Shown: positions 7,192 to 17,095, numbered from the stretch's first letter. The stretch is DNA of 64,000 nucleotides from UBA1234 sp964400015 (GCA_964400015.1 CAYNRR010000001.1:62001-126000), one strand, 5' to 3'. Notes: generated by a model from the sequence alone, not told the origin. A program made the numbers and translations.

Positions 7192-8175
7192 TTATATATT
7201 TATTTTTTGGTAGAACGGTACTATCGCATTTTTTCTAACAAAGTCCCCTCTTTGCTCTCCCAACTTTTCAACTACTATTTCATTTGTGTTTGATTGTGGC
7301 AAAAGATAATTTTTCAAATCTGCATATACTTTTTTTCTTTCATCTTCATTATCTAATTCATCTTCAACCACAATTAGTTGTGATAAATATTGTGTATTAT
7401 CGTTTGGTAGATAATATCTTCTATCAAATATCCATAAAGCTGATATTGCTTTATTTGCTTTTGCAAAGTTTGTTGCAAACTTTACTACTCTTGATGGTAG
7501 TATACTATATTCAAGAATTCTCAAATCATATTCATTTACTAATATTTCTGTTTTCCTTTTCGCATTTACTTTTGTATATGAAGAACCTGATGTAAAACTT
7601 TTTGAAACATTCGATATTGTTTTTGTCTTTTCATTAGATGTATTTTCTTCTATTTTTACTTCTGTTTTGTTTTCGATTATTGGCTCTACTTTAGGTTGAG
7701 TCGCAACTTGTTCTTGAATATTTTTTATGTGATTTATTATATTAGGGCTAATTATCAAATTATCTGTTAAGGGATTTATAACTATTCCATATATTTGTGA
7801 AAATTTGTATGAATTCACTATTTGCAGAATTTCATTAAAACTTACTTGTTTAGTGTATGGAAATTCTTCTACATTACTTCTTTTGTACGATTCTTCTACT
7901 GATGTATATATAGGAAAATATGCTTCTGAATTTAATGAATATATAAAAGATAATCTTATTTCTGCTTCATCATTAAAAACTTCCTCACCCAATTCATTTT
8001 TTATTGGTGGTATAGATGAACTAAATGCATAAAACAATTTCGCATGTAAAGCTATATTTTCGTATATCTTATTCATTACATTTTTTATTTCTGCTTCTGT
8101 TTGTGCCTCTTTTCTTTCTTTAAGATATTTTACAAGTTCATTATTTTCTATAACAGTTTCTATTTCATTAGACAT
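7192..8175 (-). CDS. SseB-like protein
   Basis: This 327-residue protein has two regions that fit the SseB family (named for enhanced serine sensitivity; biochemical role unclear). Residues of about 10-155 resemble the SseB N-terminal domain, including the FPIYTS strand and GIVINPLTDNLIIS. Residues of about 215-325 resemble the SseB C-terminal domain. A Lys/Thr/Ser/Glu-rich linker separates them. There is no signal peptide, so it should be cytoplasmic. The start has GAGGG nine bases upstream. It follows spoIIE after 33 bases and may be co-transcribed with it. Codon use is that of the AT-rich background. Confidence 0.72.
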   Translation of the reverse strand: MSNEIETVIENNELVKYLKERKEAQTEAEIKNVMNKIYENIALHAKLFYAFSSSIPPIKNELGEEVFNDEAEIRLSFIYSLNSEAYFPIYTSVEESYKRSNVEEFPYTKQVSFNEILQIVNSYKFSQIYGIVINPLTDNLIISPNIINHIKNIQEQVATQPKVEPIIENKTEVKIEENTSNEKTKTISNVSKSFTSGSSYTKVNAKRKTEILVNEYDLRILEYSILPSRVVKFATNFAKANKAISALWIFDRRYYLPNDNTQYLSQLIVVEDELDNEDERKKVYADLKNYLLPQSNTNEIVVEKLGEQRGDFVRKNAIVPFYQKINI

Positions 8176-8208
8176 ACTATTTTCCCTCTTCTTTAGTAAA
8201 TTTATGTT

Positions 8209-10353
8209 TTATTGAACTCTTGCTACAATTATTGTCATATCATCTTTTGGCATACCAAAATTGCAATCAATAGATTCTTGAAGCATTATATCTGCCAAAC
8301 GTTGTGCACTCGTTGTTTTTACTGCTTTTATAAGTTCTATAATCGCTTGCTCTTTTTTATCAAAGTTAGCATCTAATACACCATCAGTAACCATTACAAT
8401 CAAATCACCACGTTTTAATAATTTTGTTTTAGTTTCAATTTCAATATTTCCTAACATTCCAATTGGCAAATTATTTGAATCTACACTTGTAACCTGTCCT
8501 TGCTTATTGCATATAAAAGTAGGACAAGCACCAATCTTTATAAATTCAGTAAGTCCAACCAACGGATCAAATATCATTGCATCTATAGTTGCAAAATTAT
8601 CTGGTTCTTTTCCAACTAGCATATATGAGTTTATTAGCTTGATTGCTCTATCTTCTTCAAATCCAGTATTCAAAAGTTTTTCCAAATTCAAAACAACTTT
8701 TTTGCTATTTCTAGCAGCTATATCGCCCGAACCCATACCATCACTAATTGCTACTAATATCTTGCCATCTTTTAGTTTTATAATAGTATTGCTATCTCCT
8801 GAAATCGTACTATTATATTTTTTAGCTCTAGCAATTCCAAATTCAAGAGTGTATGGTTCCAACTCTATATTTTCATTATTTTCTTCTATATTTATTAAAC
8901 TGCTTGAAATATTTTCTTTTACTTTGTTTAATTCTTTAGAAACTTCTTTAAGTTGCAAAGCCATTTGGATTCTCTGTTCTTTAACTTTTTCTTGCCAATC
9001 TTTGTTTACTTTATATATTTCATAACTTAAATTTAATCCTTCTGCAAACAATTCTTGATTTTGACAAATAGATTCACTCAAATCTTTTTTAGTAATTTCT
9101 CCTCTTACTTGTAAAATCTCAATTGCATTAAAAGTTTGTTCATACATTTTATGATAATTTTGTTTCCAACATGATTCATAATTAGGACAACGTTTACAAG
9201 TATTTTCATTTAAAGTTTTTATGAAACTACCAATCTCATCTGTTGATGCAATTACATTCTTTTCGTTAGAAACATTTTCAGCCATATCATTTATTACATC
9301 TGAAACTGCATTAAGTTTATAAATAGTATTTTCTTCAATTAAGCCAACTGCACCTTCACCTGCAATACTTTTATTATAATCAAATAAATTTTCGATTATT
9401 ATTATTGCTTGTGGTGGTATCAAGAATAAAGCAATTGATGCTACTACTATTTCTTTTATATTTATTAGAACTTCTGTGGAACCATTTGCAAAAAATACTA
9501 ATACCATATTGCCTATAACAAATCCAATTACAGCTCCAACCTTTCCAAATCTAGCTAACAAGCCTGATAGTAATCCACAAAAAGCATATGTTGCAACAGT
9601 TGCAACACTACCATATCCCATTATTCCAACAGTTAAAGAAATTGAAAGACCAGCGGCACAGCCTATAGCTGGTCCACATTTCCACCCCAATAACATTACT
9701 AGAAGAATACTAATTACGCCTCGAATTGTAATTCCCAAAATACTAAAATTTGCAAAGCTACTAACTACTACTGCTAAAATAACACCTGCACAAATCAAAG
9801 CTTCCGACGAATGTACTTTTTCATTAGCTATGTTATATATTACCGGCAATCCCTCTGAAAATATCAAGAAGAATACGCCAACCATAATAGAATTGTATAT
9901 TGCAAAAACAGCATCATATACAAGAAATTCATTAAATGATAACGCAATAACTTCTGAAATTATGCTAGACGCAATTATTGCTAATGTGTTATTAGTTTTA
10001 TTATCAGCAAATTTTACGAAAGATTTTATTGCAGCGTATAAAATACTTGCAATCATAAATTTCAAAAGTGCTACTTTTCCCAAACAAATTCCTGTCACAA
10101 TCGATATTATTGAAAAAGAAGCAATCAAAGGAATTTTCAAAACACTAGTAGCTGCTAATATCGCAAGACCAAATGGTGTTGCATCTGATGCCATCTTGCA
10201 AGGAGATACCAAAGCACATATAAGTAATACGATTAAATTTTTAATATTTTCAAAAAGTTCTTTAAAGAACATTTTATCAATAAAGCTAAAAGTATTGTCT
10301 ATTGCCTCTTTATCATAATTTAATTTACTTTTTAATTCTTGAAACACTTTCAC
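8209..10353 (-). CDS. spoIIE: stage II sporulation protein E, PP2C phosphatase
   Basis: This is a 714-residue membrane phosphatase that dephosphorylates SpoIIAA-P to activate sigma-F in the forespore and takes part in asymmetric septation. Roughly ten hydrophobic segments occupy residues 35-330. A central region follows with a CKRCPNYESCWKQ Cys cluster near residue 390. The C-terminal PP2C/SpoIIE domain runs from about 505 and includes AISDGMGSGDIAA and MVTDGVLDANF, the metal-binding motifs. Length is slightly below that of the Bacillus protein (about 830). The start codon is GTG at 10353, with AGAGG five bases upstream. A second GTG two codons later is possible. A canonical Spo0A site was not identified with confidence. 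Confidence 0.96.
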   Translation of the reverse strand: MKVFQELKSKLNYDKEAIDNTFSFIDKMFFKELFENIKNLIVLLICALVSPCKMASDATPFGLAILAATSVLKIPLIASFSIISIVTGICLGKVALLKFMIASILYAAIKSFVKFADNKTNNTLAIIASSIISEVIALSFNEFLVYDAVFAIYNSIMVGVFFLIFSEGLPVIYNIANEKVHSSEALICAGVILAVVVSSFANFSILGITIRGVISILLVMLLGWKCGPAIGCAAGLSISLTVGIMGYGSVATVATYAFCGLLSGLLARFGKVGAVIGFVIGNMVLVFFANGSTEVLINIKEIVVASIALFLIPPQAIIIIENLFDYNKSIAGEGAVGLIEENTIYKLNAVSDVINDMAENVSNEKNVIASTDEIGSFIKTLNENTCKRCPNYESCWKQNYHKMYEQTFNAIEILQVRGEITKKDLSESICQNQELFAEGLNLSYEIYKVNKDWQEKVKEQRIQMALQLKEVSKELNKVKENISSSLINIEENNENIELEPYTLEFGIARAKKYNSTISGDSNTIIKLKDGKILVAISDGMGSGDIAARNSKKVVLNLEKLLNTGFEEDRAIKLINSYMLVGKEPDNFATIDAMIFDPLVGLTEFIKIGACPTFICNKQGQVTSVDSNNLPIGMLGNIEIETKTKLLKRGDLIVMVTDGVLDANFDKKEQAIIELIKAVKTTSAQRLADIMLQESIDCNFGMPKDDMTIIVARVQ

Positions 10354-10477
10354 TTACACCTCTTAACTTTTTCATAAAACTTTTTAAGAAATTATATCTA
10401 CTACTTTCCAAATATAATGTCGTATTGTAGTTTAAAATCGAAAAAGTTTTTTACAAAAAACTACATTTTATTAACTC

Positions 10478-13400
10478 TTATAATTTGTAAGATATCAAAT
10501 TAGATATACCATGTTCCTGCATTGTTACACCATACATAGTATTCGCTGCTTCCATAGAACCCTTTCTATGTGTAATAATAAGGAACTGTGTTTTAGCACT
10601 AAACTTTTTAAGGTATTCTGCATATCTATGAACATTAACATCGTCTAAAGCCGCCTCAATTTCATCAAGTACACAGAAAGGCGATGGATTCAATTTCAAA
10701 ATTGCAAAAAGTAATGCGATTGCTGTAAGTGCTCTTTCTCCACCAGACAATAACATTAAGTTTTGAAGTTTCTTTCCTGGTGGTTGAACCTCAATATCAA
10801 TTCCACATTCTAATATGTTTGTTTCATCAGCAAGTTTTAAAATTGCCTTACCTCCACCAAATAATTCTGAAAATACTTCTGAGAAATTTTTATTTATAAG
10901 TTCAAATTGTTCTGCAAATTGAATCTTCATAAGTTTAGTCATATCGTCTATAATTTTATTTAAAGATTTTTCTGATTCTTCCAAATCCGTCTTTTGAGTT
11001 TGTATAAAATCGAATCTATCCTTTAAAGTCTTGTATTCATCTATAGCATTTACATTAACGCTTCCCAAACCTTTTATTTCAGATTTTAGTTTTTCAACTT
11101 CCTTAGCTGTAGTTGAAGTAACTTCAGCATAGTTTTTAGCCGTATTAGGAGTAGTTTCATATTCTTCCCACATTTTATTTTGAATATCTTCTATGTCTGT
11201 TTCAAGTTTGGCTTTTCTAAAATCTAATTTTGTATTTTGTTCTTTTAATATTTCCAATGTCTTAAATTGACTTGTAATATTTTCTTCAATTGCAACAAGC
11301 TCATTATTCTTGTTTTCTCTTTCTTTTTTCAACTCTGCGATTTTATTTTCTATTTCACGAGTTGTTTCATCAGAATTATTTATTGCCTTTTCTATTTCAG
11401 ATATCTTATTTTCCAATGATGAATTTTCATTCAACAAGCTTTCTCTTTCGTGCGTTTTGTTTTCAACATTTTGTATGCAATTGTTGATTTCTTGCTTTAT
11501 CATTTCTAGCATTTCATCAATTGAAACTGCACTTTCATCAAAAGAAGAAACTGAAATTTTTAAATCTACAATATCAGAATTTAAATCATCTATAAACTTT
11601 TGTTGTTCCTCGTTTTTACTTGTAAGTTCTGTAACCTTTTCTTGTAATGAAGAATTTTCTTGTTCTAAGTTTGCAATCAAATTATTAAGTTCAATTTGAT
11701 TTTGTTTTTCAACTTCGATATTTTCAAGAATCTTTTCTTTTTCGCCATTTAATAATTCAATTTTCTTTTTGTATCTTTCGATGTTATTATCGATTTCACT
11801 CATTTTTTGTGATTCACGTGCATATTCAACGTCTATTGTTTGAAGTTCTCTTTCAATTTGTGAAAACTCTGCAATAGTATCTTGTGAATTTTGCTTATAT
11901 TTTTCTAGATTAGCTATAGCTTCATCTCTTCTATTTTTTAGTTCTTTCAATCTAGTTTCAAGTTCTTTAATTTCTCTTCCACGGCTAAGCAAACTAGTTG
12001 TCTTTTTCTGAACGCTACCACCAGACATTTGACCCGATGGATTTACAACATCTCCATCTAACGTAACGACTCTAAATGTATATTTATATTTTTTTGAAAG
12101 CGATACTGCATTATCCATATTTTCGACAATAACCGTTCTGCCAAGCAAACTTTCAACTACAGTTTTATACTTTGGAGAAAAATTCACAAGGTCAGAAGCA
12201 ATTCCTATAACGCCCATGTCATTTTTGAATTTTTCATTTATTTTATTAGCTTTAACTGCTGAAATTGGCAAAAATGTAGCTCTACCTAAATTGTTTGATT
12301 TTAAGAATTCAATCGCTCTTTTCGCATCGTCTTCACTTTCAGTAACAACATTTTGAAGAGAAGCACCCAATATCATTTCAATTGCAGTTTCATATTTTGA
12401 TGGAACTTCTATTAAACTTGCTAAAGCACCAAAAATGTTTTTTCCAAAATCAGAATCCTTTTGACATTTATTTAAAACTTCTTTTACTGCTCTATTGTAT
12501 CCTTCATGTTCATTTTCAGTTTCAACTAAAAATTTATATCTTGATTCTGTGATTCTAACTTCGTCATCTGCCTTCTTTATATTTTCTTCTAATTCGTTAA
12601 TTTGATTTATGCATTTTTCTCTTTCAACAGATAATTTTTCAATTTTTTCAGTAAGAGTGTTCTTCTTTGAAGTGACATCGTTTAATAAAACGCTTGCATC
12701 TTCTTTTATCATTCTTTCTTTATCTAGTTCATGAATATTTTCTCTAACTTCAGAATCTATTTGATTGTTTCTACGTGAAGTAGCCTCAATATTAGCAGAA
12801 ATGTCAGAAAGCACACTCATTTTTTCAAACTTCAAATCCATATTGTTTAGAATTTTAGTTTTTAATTCTTCAGCTTGCTTTTGCTCGCTTGAAAAACTTT
12901 CAAATAACTTAGCAAGTTCATCTTCTTTTTCTTTTAGTTCATCTTCAAACCTTTTTTTGTCTTCAAAAAGTCTTGTTTTTCTGTTGCTTCTTTCTTCAAT
13001 TTCTTTTTCAAGTTCAATTCTTTTGGCGTTTGATTTATCTATTTCTTCAGCAGCAAAGTCATATTTTTGCTTATTGTTTTCTATACGTTCACTTATAATT
13101 GTGATTTCTGCTTTTTGCTTTTCCAAATTATTTTGGAACTCAAACACATTGCTTTGTTCATGTTCTATAGCGTTTATTATTTCTTCAACGTTTAAACGAA
13201 TTTCTTCTTTTTGTTTTTGGAAAGAATCAATTTTTCCATTTTCTAAATCAAGTTGATCAACAATTTCATCAATTTGAGAAACTGTGTCTTTCAATTTTTG
13301 CTTGCTCTTGTTTATATTTTCTATAAGAAGTCCAACCTCTAAATATTTTAATTGTTCTCTAATTTCAAAAAACTTCTTAGCTTTCTCAGCTTGATTTTCA

Positions 13401-14014
13401 AGTGGCCCTAATTGATTTTCTATTTCAGTAACAATGTCATTTATTCGAACTAAATTTATTCTAGTATTTTCTATTTTCTTTTCTGCTTCATGTTTTCTAG
13501 TTCTATACTTTACAATTCCAGCAGCTTCTTCAAAAATATTTCTTCGTTCTTCTGACTTTGTACTTAGAATTTCGTCAATTCTTCCTTGTCCAATAATAGA
13601 ATATCCATCGCGTCCAATTCCAGTATCCATAAACAACTCGACAATATCTTTAAGTCTACATTGATTTTTATTTATATAAAATTCACTTTCGCCACTTCTA
13701 TATACTCTTCTTGTAACAGTAACTTCTGAATAATCTATTGGGAGTTTGCCATCTGTATTATCAATCAACATATTAACTTCTGCAAACCCTAAAGACTTAC
13801 GCGCCTCTGTTCCAGCAAAGATTACATCTTCAAGTTTTGCACCACGAAGCGTTTTAATACTTTGCTCTCCCAAAACCCATCTAATTGCATCGGATATATT
13901 ACTTTTACCACTACCATTAGGTCCAATTACAGCAGTGATTCCATCTTCAAATTCTAATACTGTTTTATCAGCAAAAGACTTAAACCCCTGCATTTCTATT
14001 TTTTTTAGATACAT
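10478..14014 (-). CDS. smc: chromosome segregation protein SMC
   Basis: This is a complete 1178-residue SMC protein, the ATPase core of condensin (with ScpA and ScpB) for chromosome organisation. It has Walker A GPNGSGKSN at residues 31-39. A first coiled coil (about 170-500) leads to the hinge (about 515-680, with FGALASLIEVP and GGSVQKK). A second coiled coil (about 680-1020) follows. The C-terminal head has the signature LSGGERALTAIALLFAI and Walker B PFCVLDEIEAALDD. The length matches the family. The start at 14014 has GGAGGAG about twelve bases upstream, a wide but acceptable spacing. scpA, scpB, rnc and ftsY are not adjacent in this window. Confidence 0.98.
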   Translation of the reverse strand: MYLKKIEMQGFKSFADKTVLEFEDGITAVIGPNGSGKSNISDAIRWVLGEQSIKTLRGAKLEDVIFAGTEARKSLGFAEVNMLIDNTDGKLPIDYSEVTVTRRVYRSGESEFYINKNQCRLKDIVELFMDTGIGRDGYSIIGQGRIDEILSTKSEERRNIFEEAAGIVKYRTRKHEAEKKIENTRINLVRINDIVTEIENQLGPLENQAEKAKKFFEIREQLKYLEVGLLIENINKSKQKLKDTVSQIDEIVDQLDLENGKIDSFQKQKEEIRLNVEEIINAIEHEQSNVFEFQNNLEKQKAEITIISERIENNKQKYDFAAEEIDKSNAKRIELEKEIEERSNRKTRLFEDKKRFEDELKEKEDELAKLFESFSSEQKQAEELKTKILNNMDLKFEKMSVLSDISANIEATSRRNNQIDSEVRENIHELDKERMIKEDASVLLNDVTSKKNTLTEKIEKLSVEREKCINQINELEENIKKADDEVRITESRYKFLVETENEHEGYNRAVKEVLNKCQKDSDFGKNIFGALASLIEVPSKYETAIEMILGASLQNVVTESEDDAKRAIEFLKSNNLGRATFLPISAVKANKINEKFKNDMGVIGIASDLVNFSPKYKTVVESLLGRTVIVENMDNAVSLSKKYKYTFRVVTLDGDVVNPSGQMSGGSVQKKTTSLLSRGREIKELETRLKELKNRRDEAIANLEKYKQNSQDTIAEFSQIERELQTIDVEYARESQKMSEIDNNIERYKKKIELLNGEKEKILENIEVEKQNQIELNNLIANLEQENSSLQEKVTELTSKNEEQQKFIDDLNSDIVDLKISVSSFDESAVSIDEMLEMIKQEINNCIQNVENKTHERESLLNENSSLENKISEIEKAINNSDETTREIENKIAELKKERENKNNELVAIEENITSQFKTLEILKEQNTKLDFRKAKLETDIEDIQNKMWEEYETTPNTAKNYAEVTSTTAKEVEKLKSEIKGLGSVNVNAIDEYKTLKDRFDFIQTQKTDLEESEKSLNKIIDDMTKLMKIQFAEQFELINKNFSEVFSELFGGGKAILKLADETNILECGIDIEVQPPGKKLQNLMLLSGGERALTAIALLFAILKLNPSPFCVLDEIEAALDDVNVHRYAEYLKKFSAKTQFLIITHRKGSMEAANTMYGVTMQEHGISNLISYKL

Positions 14015-14117
14015 AATTAAAGTTCTCTCCTCCGTATGTTTTAATCCACATTTATCATATACTAAAGCAATCGAATAATCAACAAAAAAAGTTTTTCAAA
14101 CTTATTTTTTAAAACTA

Positions 14118-14147
14118 TTGCAACGCAAGGGTTTGTTGCGATATAAT
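14118..14147 (+). promoter_or_regulatory. probable promoter of lemA
   Basis: TTGCAA and TATAAT are separated by 18 bases. The spacer contains a short inverted repeat, GCAAC...GTTGC, overlapping the -35 element. It lies 32 bases before the LemA start codon. Confidence 0.6.
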
Positions 14148-14179
14148 TTATATATATTATTGTAAAGGAGTGTTTACTC

Positions 14180-14722
14180 ATGGTTATAGTTTTAATTATA
14201 GTTGTTGTTATCGCTTTGTGGTTAATCGCTACATATAATTCTCTTGTTCAAGCGAGAAATAAAGTAAAAAATGCTTTTGCTCAAATAGATACACAACTAC
14301 AAAGAAGATTTGATTTAATTCCAAATCTAGTAGAAACAGTTAAAGGTTATGCTGCTCATGAAAAACAATTATTAGAAAATGTTACAGCTAGTAGATCTGG
14401 CTACATGAACGCAACAACAGCTGCTGAAAAAATGGCTGCTGATAATCAATTAACTTCTACATTAAAAACATTATTTGCTGTTAGTGAAAATTATCCTGAT
14501 TTAAAAGCTAACGAAAACTTTTCTAAGCTTCAAGATGATTTAAAAGGAACAGAAGATAAAGTTGCTTTCTCAAGACAATTTTATAATGATTCTGTTACAT
14601 CATATAACAACAAACTTTTAATGTTCCCAACAAACCTTATTGGTAAAATGTTTGGATTTAAAGAAGAAGTTTTATTCAAAACTGAAGAAGCAGCAAAAGC
14701 CGCTCCAAAGGTTCAATTTTAG
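14180..14722 (+). CDS. lemA: LemA family protein
   Basis: This 180-residue membrane-anchored protein has one N-terminal hydrophobic helix (residues 1-18) followed by the LemA helical domain. The conserved texts NAFAQIDTQLQRRFDLIPNLVETVKGYAAHE (shown only in part in the family signature), ENFSKLQDDLKGTEDKV and YNDSVTSYN match the family closely. Its molecular role is not established. LemA genes very often sit next to an HtpX-type protease, as here (76 bases downstream), and near DUF2207 membrane proteins, one of which lies at 17487-19619. The start has AAAGGAGTG upstream with seven-base spacing. Confidence 0.95.
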   Translation: MVIVLIIVVVIALWLIATYNSLVQARNKVKNAFAQIDTQLQRRFDLIPNLVETVKGYAAHEKQLLENVTASRSGYMNATTAAEKMAADNQLTSTLKTLFAVSENYPDLKANENFSKLQDDLKGTEDKVAFSRQFYNDSVTSYNNKLLMFPTNLIGKMFGFKEEVLFKTEEAAKAAPKVQF

Positions 14723-14739
14723 TCTAAACAAAAACAAAT

Positions 14740-14767
14740 AAAAGTCGCAAATATGCGACTTTTGTTT
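14740..14767 (+). terminator. hairpin between lemA and htpX
   Basis: The perfect 10-bp stem AAAAGTCGCA/TGCGACTTTT has a four-base loop and is followed by GTTTTAT. It could partly terminate lemA transcription ahead of htpX or regulate read-through. Confidence 0.65.
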
Positions 14768-14797
14768 TATATTCAAATAATGAGAGGTGATTATTTT

Positions 14798-15697
14798 ATG
14801 TTTGATACAAGCAAATCTAACAAGAAAAAGTCATTTGGAATAATTGCATTATTCGTTGTTTTTCTTACATTAGTAGTATATTTTGTAGGAATAATTTGGT
14901 TTGAAGAAGCAAGCTATTTGGTAGCAATTTTTGCAATGATTTTTTCAATAATTTCTGCCTGGGGAAGTTACTATTTTTCAGATAAAATAGTGCTTTCGCT
15001 AAACGGTGCACGTCCAGCAACAAAAGAAGAAAATCAACGATTAGTTGAAAATCTTGAAGGACTTTGCATCGCTGCAGGAATATCAACAATTCCAAAGCTT
15101 TATATAATGGATGACGGTTCGCCAAACGCATTTGCTACTGGTAGAAATCCTGAACATGCTGTTATATGCGTAACTACTGGATTATTGCAAAAACTAGATT
15201 CAAATGAATTAGAAGGTGTACTAGCTCATGAATTGTCACATATAAAAAATTATGACATATTACTTCAAACAGTTGCAGCTGTTTTCGTAGGCTTTGTCAC
15301 AATAATTTCAGACTTATTCTTTAGAGTAAGCGTTCGTACAAATAGAAGAAGAGATGATGACGATAACAATGCTGGTAATATAATTTTAGTATTAGTCGGT
15401 TTAATATTCTTAGCACTTTCACCTATTTTCGCTAATTTATTAAAACTTGCTCTTTCTAGAAATAGAGAGTTCTTAGCTGATTCATCTGCAATTGAATTAA
15501 CGAGAAACCCAGATGGCTTAATTAGTGCATTAAGAAAAATTTCATCAGATACAGATCCACTAGAGCAAGCAAACAAAGCAACAGAATGTATGTATATTTC
15601 AAATCCAATAAAGAATCATAGTGGTAAAACAAGTACTCTATTTTCAACACACCCTTCGATAGAAGACAGAATCGCACAATTAGAAAATATACACTAA
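14798..15697 (+). CDS. htpX: HtpX-type M48 membrane metalloprotease
   Basis: This 299-residue zinc protease is embedded in the cytoplasmic membrane, where the family degrades misfolded membrane proteins. Two N-terminal hydrophobic segments (about residues 10-35 and 40-60) come first. HELSH is at about residue 144 (AHELSHIKNYD), further membrane segments lie around 155-230, and the third zinc ligand Glu is in REFLADSSA. The C terminus has the conserved FSTHPSIEDRI. The start at 14798 is chosen because GAGAGGTGA precedes it. An in-frame ATG at 14753 lies within the upstream hairpin and has no such site. It is followed by a strong terminator. Confidence 0.95.
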   Translation: MFDTSKSNKKKSFGIIALFVVFLTLVVYFVGIIWFEEASYLVAIFAMIFSIISAWGSYYFSDKIVLSLNGARPATKEENQRLVENLEGLCIAAGISTIPKLYIMDDGSPNAFATGRNPEHAVICVTTGLLQKLDSNELEGVLAHELSHIKNYDILLQTVAAVFVGFVTIISDLFFRVSVRTNRRRDDDDNNAGNIILVLVGLIFLALSPIFANLLKLALSRNREFLADSSAIELTRNPDGLISALRKISSDTDPLEQANKATECMYISNPIKNHSGKTSTLFSTHPSIEDRIAQLENIH

Positions 15698-15702
15698 AAA
15701 TT

Positions 15703-15738
15703 AACCAGGTATTCCCCAAATGAATACCTGGTTTTTTT
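15703..15738 (+). terminator. terminator of htpX
   Basis: The stem AACCAGGTATTC/GAATACCTGGTT is perfect, with a seven-base loop and a run of seven T. It begins five bases after the htpX stop codon. Confidence 0.92.
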
Positions 15739-15760
15739 ACAATATTTCAAAAATATTTAG

Positions 15761-15788
15761 TTGACAAGAGAATGAATTGTGCTATAAT
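15761..15788 (+). promoter_or_regulatory. promoter of the tRNA-Lys(CTT) gene
   Basis: Consensus TTGACA and TATAAT are separated by 16 bases, 11 bases before the tRNA 5' end. Confidence 0.88.
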
Positions 15789-15799
15789 AGTACTCGTAT

Positions 15800-15875
15800 G
15801 CACCACTAGCTCAGTTGGTAGAGCATCCGACTCTTAATCGGCAGGTCCGGGGTTCGAATCCCCGGTGGTGCACCA
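15800..15875 (+). tRNA. tRNA-Lys (anticodon CTT)
   Basis: A complete cloverleaf with encoded CCA: acceptor GCACCAC/GTGGTGC, D-arm GCTC...GAGC, anticodon loop CTCTTAA, T-arm CGGGG-TTCGAAT-CCCCG. One mismatch closes the top of the anticodon stem. It reads AAG; the UUU isoacceptor lies at 17132-17207. Confidence 0.95.
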
Positions 15876-15880
15876 AACAA

Positions 15881-15912
15881 AGTCACTATATTTTAAAAAC
15901 ATGGTGGCTTTT
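15881..15912 (+). terminator. possible terminator after tRNA-Lys(CTT)
   Basis: An imperfect stem AAAGTCACTA/TGGTGGCTTT (with G-U pairs) follows the tRNA CCA end by five bases and ends in TTTT. It overlaps the 3' end of the convergent NlpC/P60 gene. Confidence 0.4.
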
Positions 15913-16398
15913 CACATGTATGTACGTAATCAAGTTGCATTTTCCCCAGTTTGTCCACGGTCTGTCAATAACATTACTTTCTATTACGCCATAATCATGT
16001 CCCCTCGCTTCTATCGCCTTTCCATTCCCAATATATACACCTACATGTCCAGGGAAAAACAATAAAATTCCGACCACTTCTGGCAAATCTTTAATGTCCC
16101 CTTTAATCTTACAAAGATTAAAAATTTCCCTTGAATTAAAATCTTCTATACCATTATATATAGGCTCGCTTTCTGGTGAAGATGACCACAAATATCCTTT
16201 GATAAGTCCTGCACAATCAAAGACTTTTTTACCATATTGCGAACTGTAATCCGTACTTTTATAATATTCAGGATATTCTTGCTTCTTTTTTAAATAAAGT
16301 TCTTCGGTTGCTGTTTGTCCATACGTGTCCCACCAATATGGATTTCCAATTTGTTTTTTACAATAGTCTACTAAACCAATATTTGTTTTCAAAAACAA
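15886..16398 (-). CDS. NlpC/P60-type cysteine peptidase
   Basis: This protein of about 170 residues resembles NlpC/P60 (CHAP-like) peptidoglycan endopeptidases, which cut stem peptides. The catalytic Cys is in FDCAGLIKGYL near residue 62. The His is in PGHVGVYIGNG near residue 117, followed by AIEARG with the supporting residue. There is no signal peptide or cell-wall-binding domain. This resembles phage-type or intracellular members and leaves its site of action open. The start is uncertain: AGGAGG precedes TTG at 16398 by five bases, with a second TTG at 16392 and a GTG at 16404. It converges on the tRNA-Lys gene and leaves only ten bases between them. Confidence 0.82.
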   Translation of the reverse strand: MFLKTNIGLVDYCKKQIGNPYWWDTYGQTATEELYLKKKQEYPEYYKSTDYSSQYGKKVFDCAGLIKGYLWSSSPESEPIYNGIEDFNSREIFNLCKIKGDIKDLPEVVGILLFFPGHVGVYIGNGKAIEARGHDYGVIESNVIDRPWTNWGKCNLITYIHVKSHHVFKI

Positions 16399-16465
16399 TT
16401 CCACCTCCTAATTTAATATATTCTAGAAGGTAGAAAAATATGTACATAAAAGCTTTAATAAGCTT

Positions 16466-16894
16466 TTATAAATATTGTCTTAAATCATTCATAAAATTTT
16501 GTTCAAGAACAACAACGTTATTTGCAACATTCATAATTTCTTTAGATGCACCTGCATACTCATTCATATATTTACTAACTGATTTTATACCCATTCCACA
16601 GCCGTCAATCATGATATCAGCAATTTTTTCATCAGTTCCATCCATCATTAGTTTCATGCCTGTAGAAAATTTTGATCCCATTGTAGCCATCGTATTAGGC
16701 GGTTCAGGTTCTGCACCTCTAGCCTCCAATTTTGCATATATATCTCTTAAAATCCTTTCATGCTCGCCTTGGTACTTGTCTAATGTATTTTTAAAATCTT
16801 CACCATATGCTTTATCTCTAACATCTACAATACTTTGTATTCCCATTTTTACGCCAGCACCACATTCTTTTAATAGTTCAACATCATCGTACAT
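16466..16894 (-). CDS. predicted helical-bundle protein, DUF2383-like or uncharacterised
   Basis: This 142-residue protein is predicted to be almost entirely helical and cytoplasmic. Helices with regularly placed Glu/Asp/His (for example YQGEHERILRDIYAKLE and SKEIMNVANNVVVLEQNF) recall ferritin-like or DUF2383-like bundles, but I do not recognise a definite family. It has two Cys and many Met. ATG at 16894 is chosen over the upstream TTG (16903) because AGGAGG lies eleven bases before the ATG but only two before the TTG. It lies about 70 bases upstream of the NlpC/P60 gene on the same strand. The 16895-17066 gap is AT-rich with no visible gene. Confidence 0.6.
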   Translation of the reverse strand: MYDDVELLKECGAGVKMGIQSIVDVRDKAYGEDFKNTLDKYQGEHERILRDIYAKLEARGAEPEPPNTMATMGSKFSTGMKLMMDGTDEKIADIMIDGCGMGIKSVSKYMNEYAGASKEIMNVANNVVVLEQNFMNDLRQYL

Positions 16895-17066
16895 AAAATT
16901 CAAATCCTCCTAAATTTTTTTCTACAATTAGTATCTATTTTTTAGAATTTAATATACAAAATTTAAAAAATTTTTCAGTTTTGTAATTTCAAGGTTGCCT
17001 CTAAGTAGCTATAAATCAACATTTAAAAACAAATAAAAAAATATCAAAAATTATCGAAAAAAATAG

Positions 17067-17095
17067 TTGACATCCTTCGTTCTTTATAGTAATAT
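17067..17095 (+). promoter_or_regulatory. promoter of the Lys-Glu-Thr tRNA operon
   Basis: TTGACA and TAATAT are separated by 17 bases, about 36 bases before the first tRNA. Confidence 0.8.

Noticed and set aside
9476..10318. 280-codon open frame antisense to spoIIE
   Set aside because: Shadow of the membrane-domain codons of spoIIE on the other strand.
15886..16398. NlpC/P60 gene taken as a phage lysin next to a tRNA attachment site
   Set aside because: It lies next to tRNA-Lys, but no integrase, holin or duplicated tRNA 3' end is seen.
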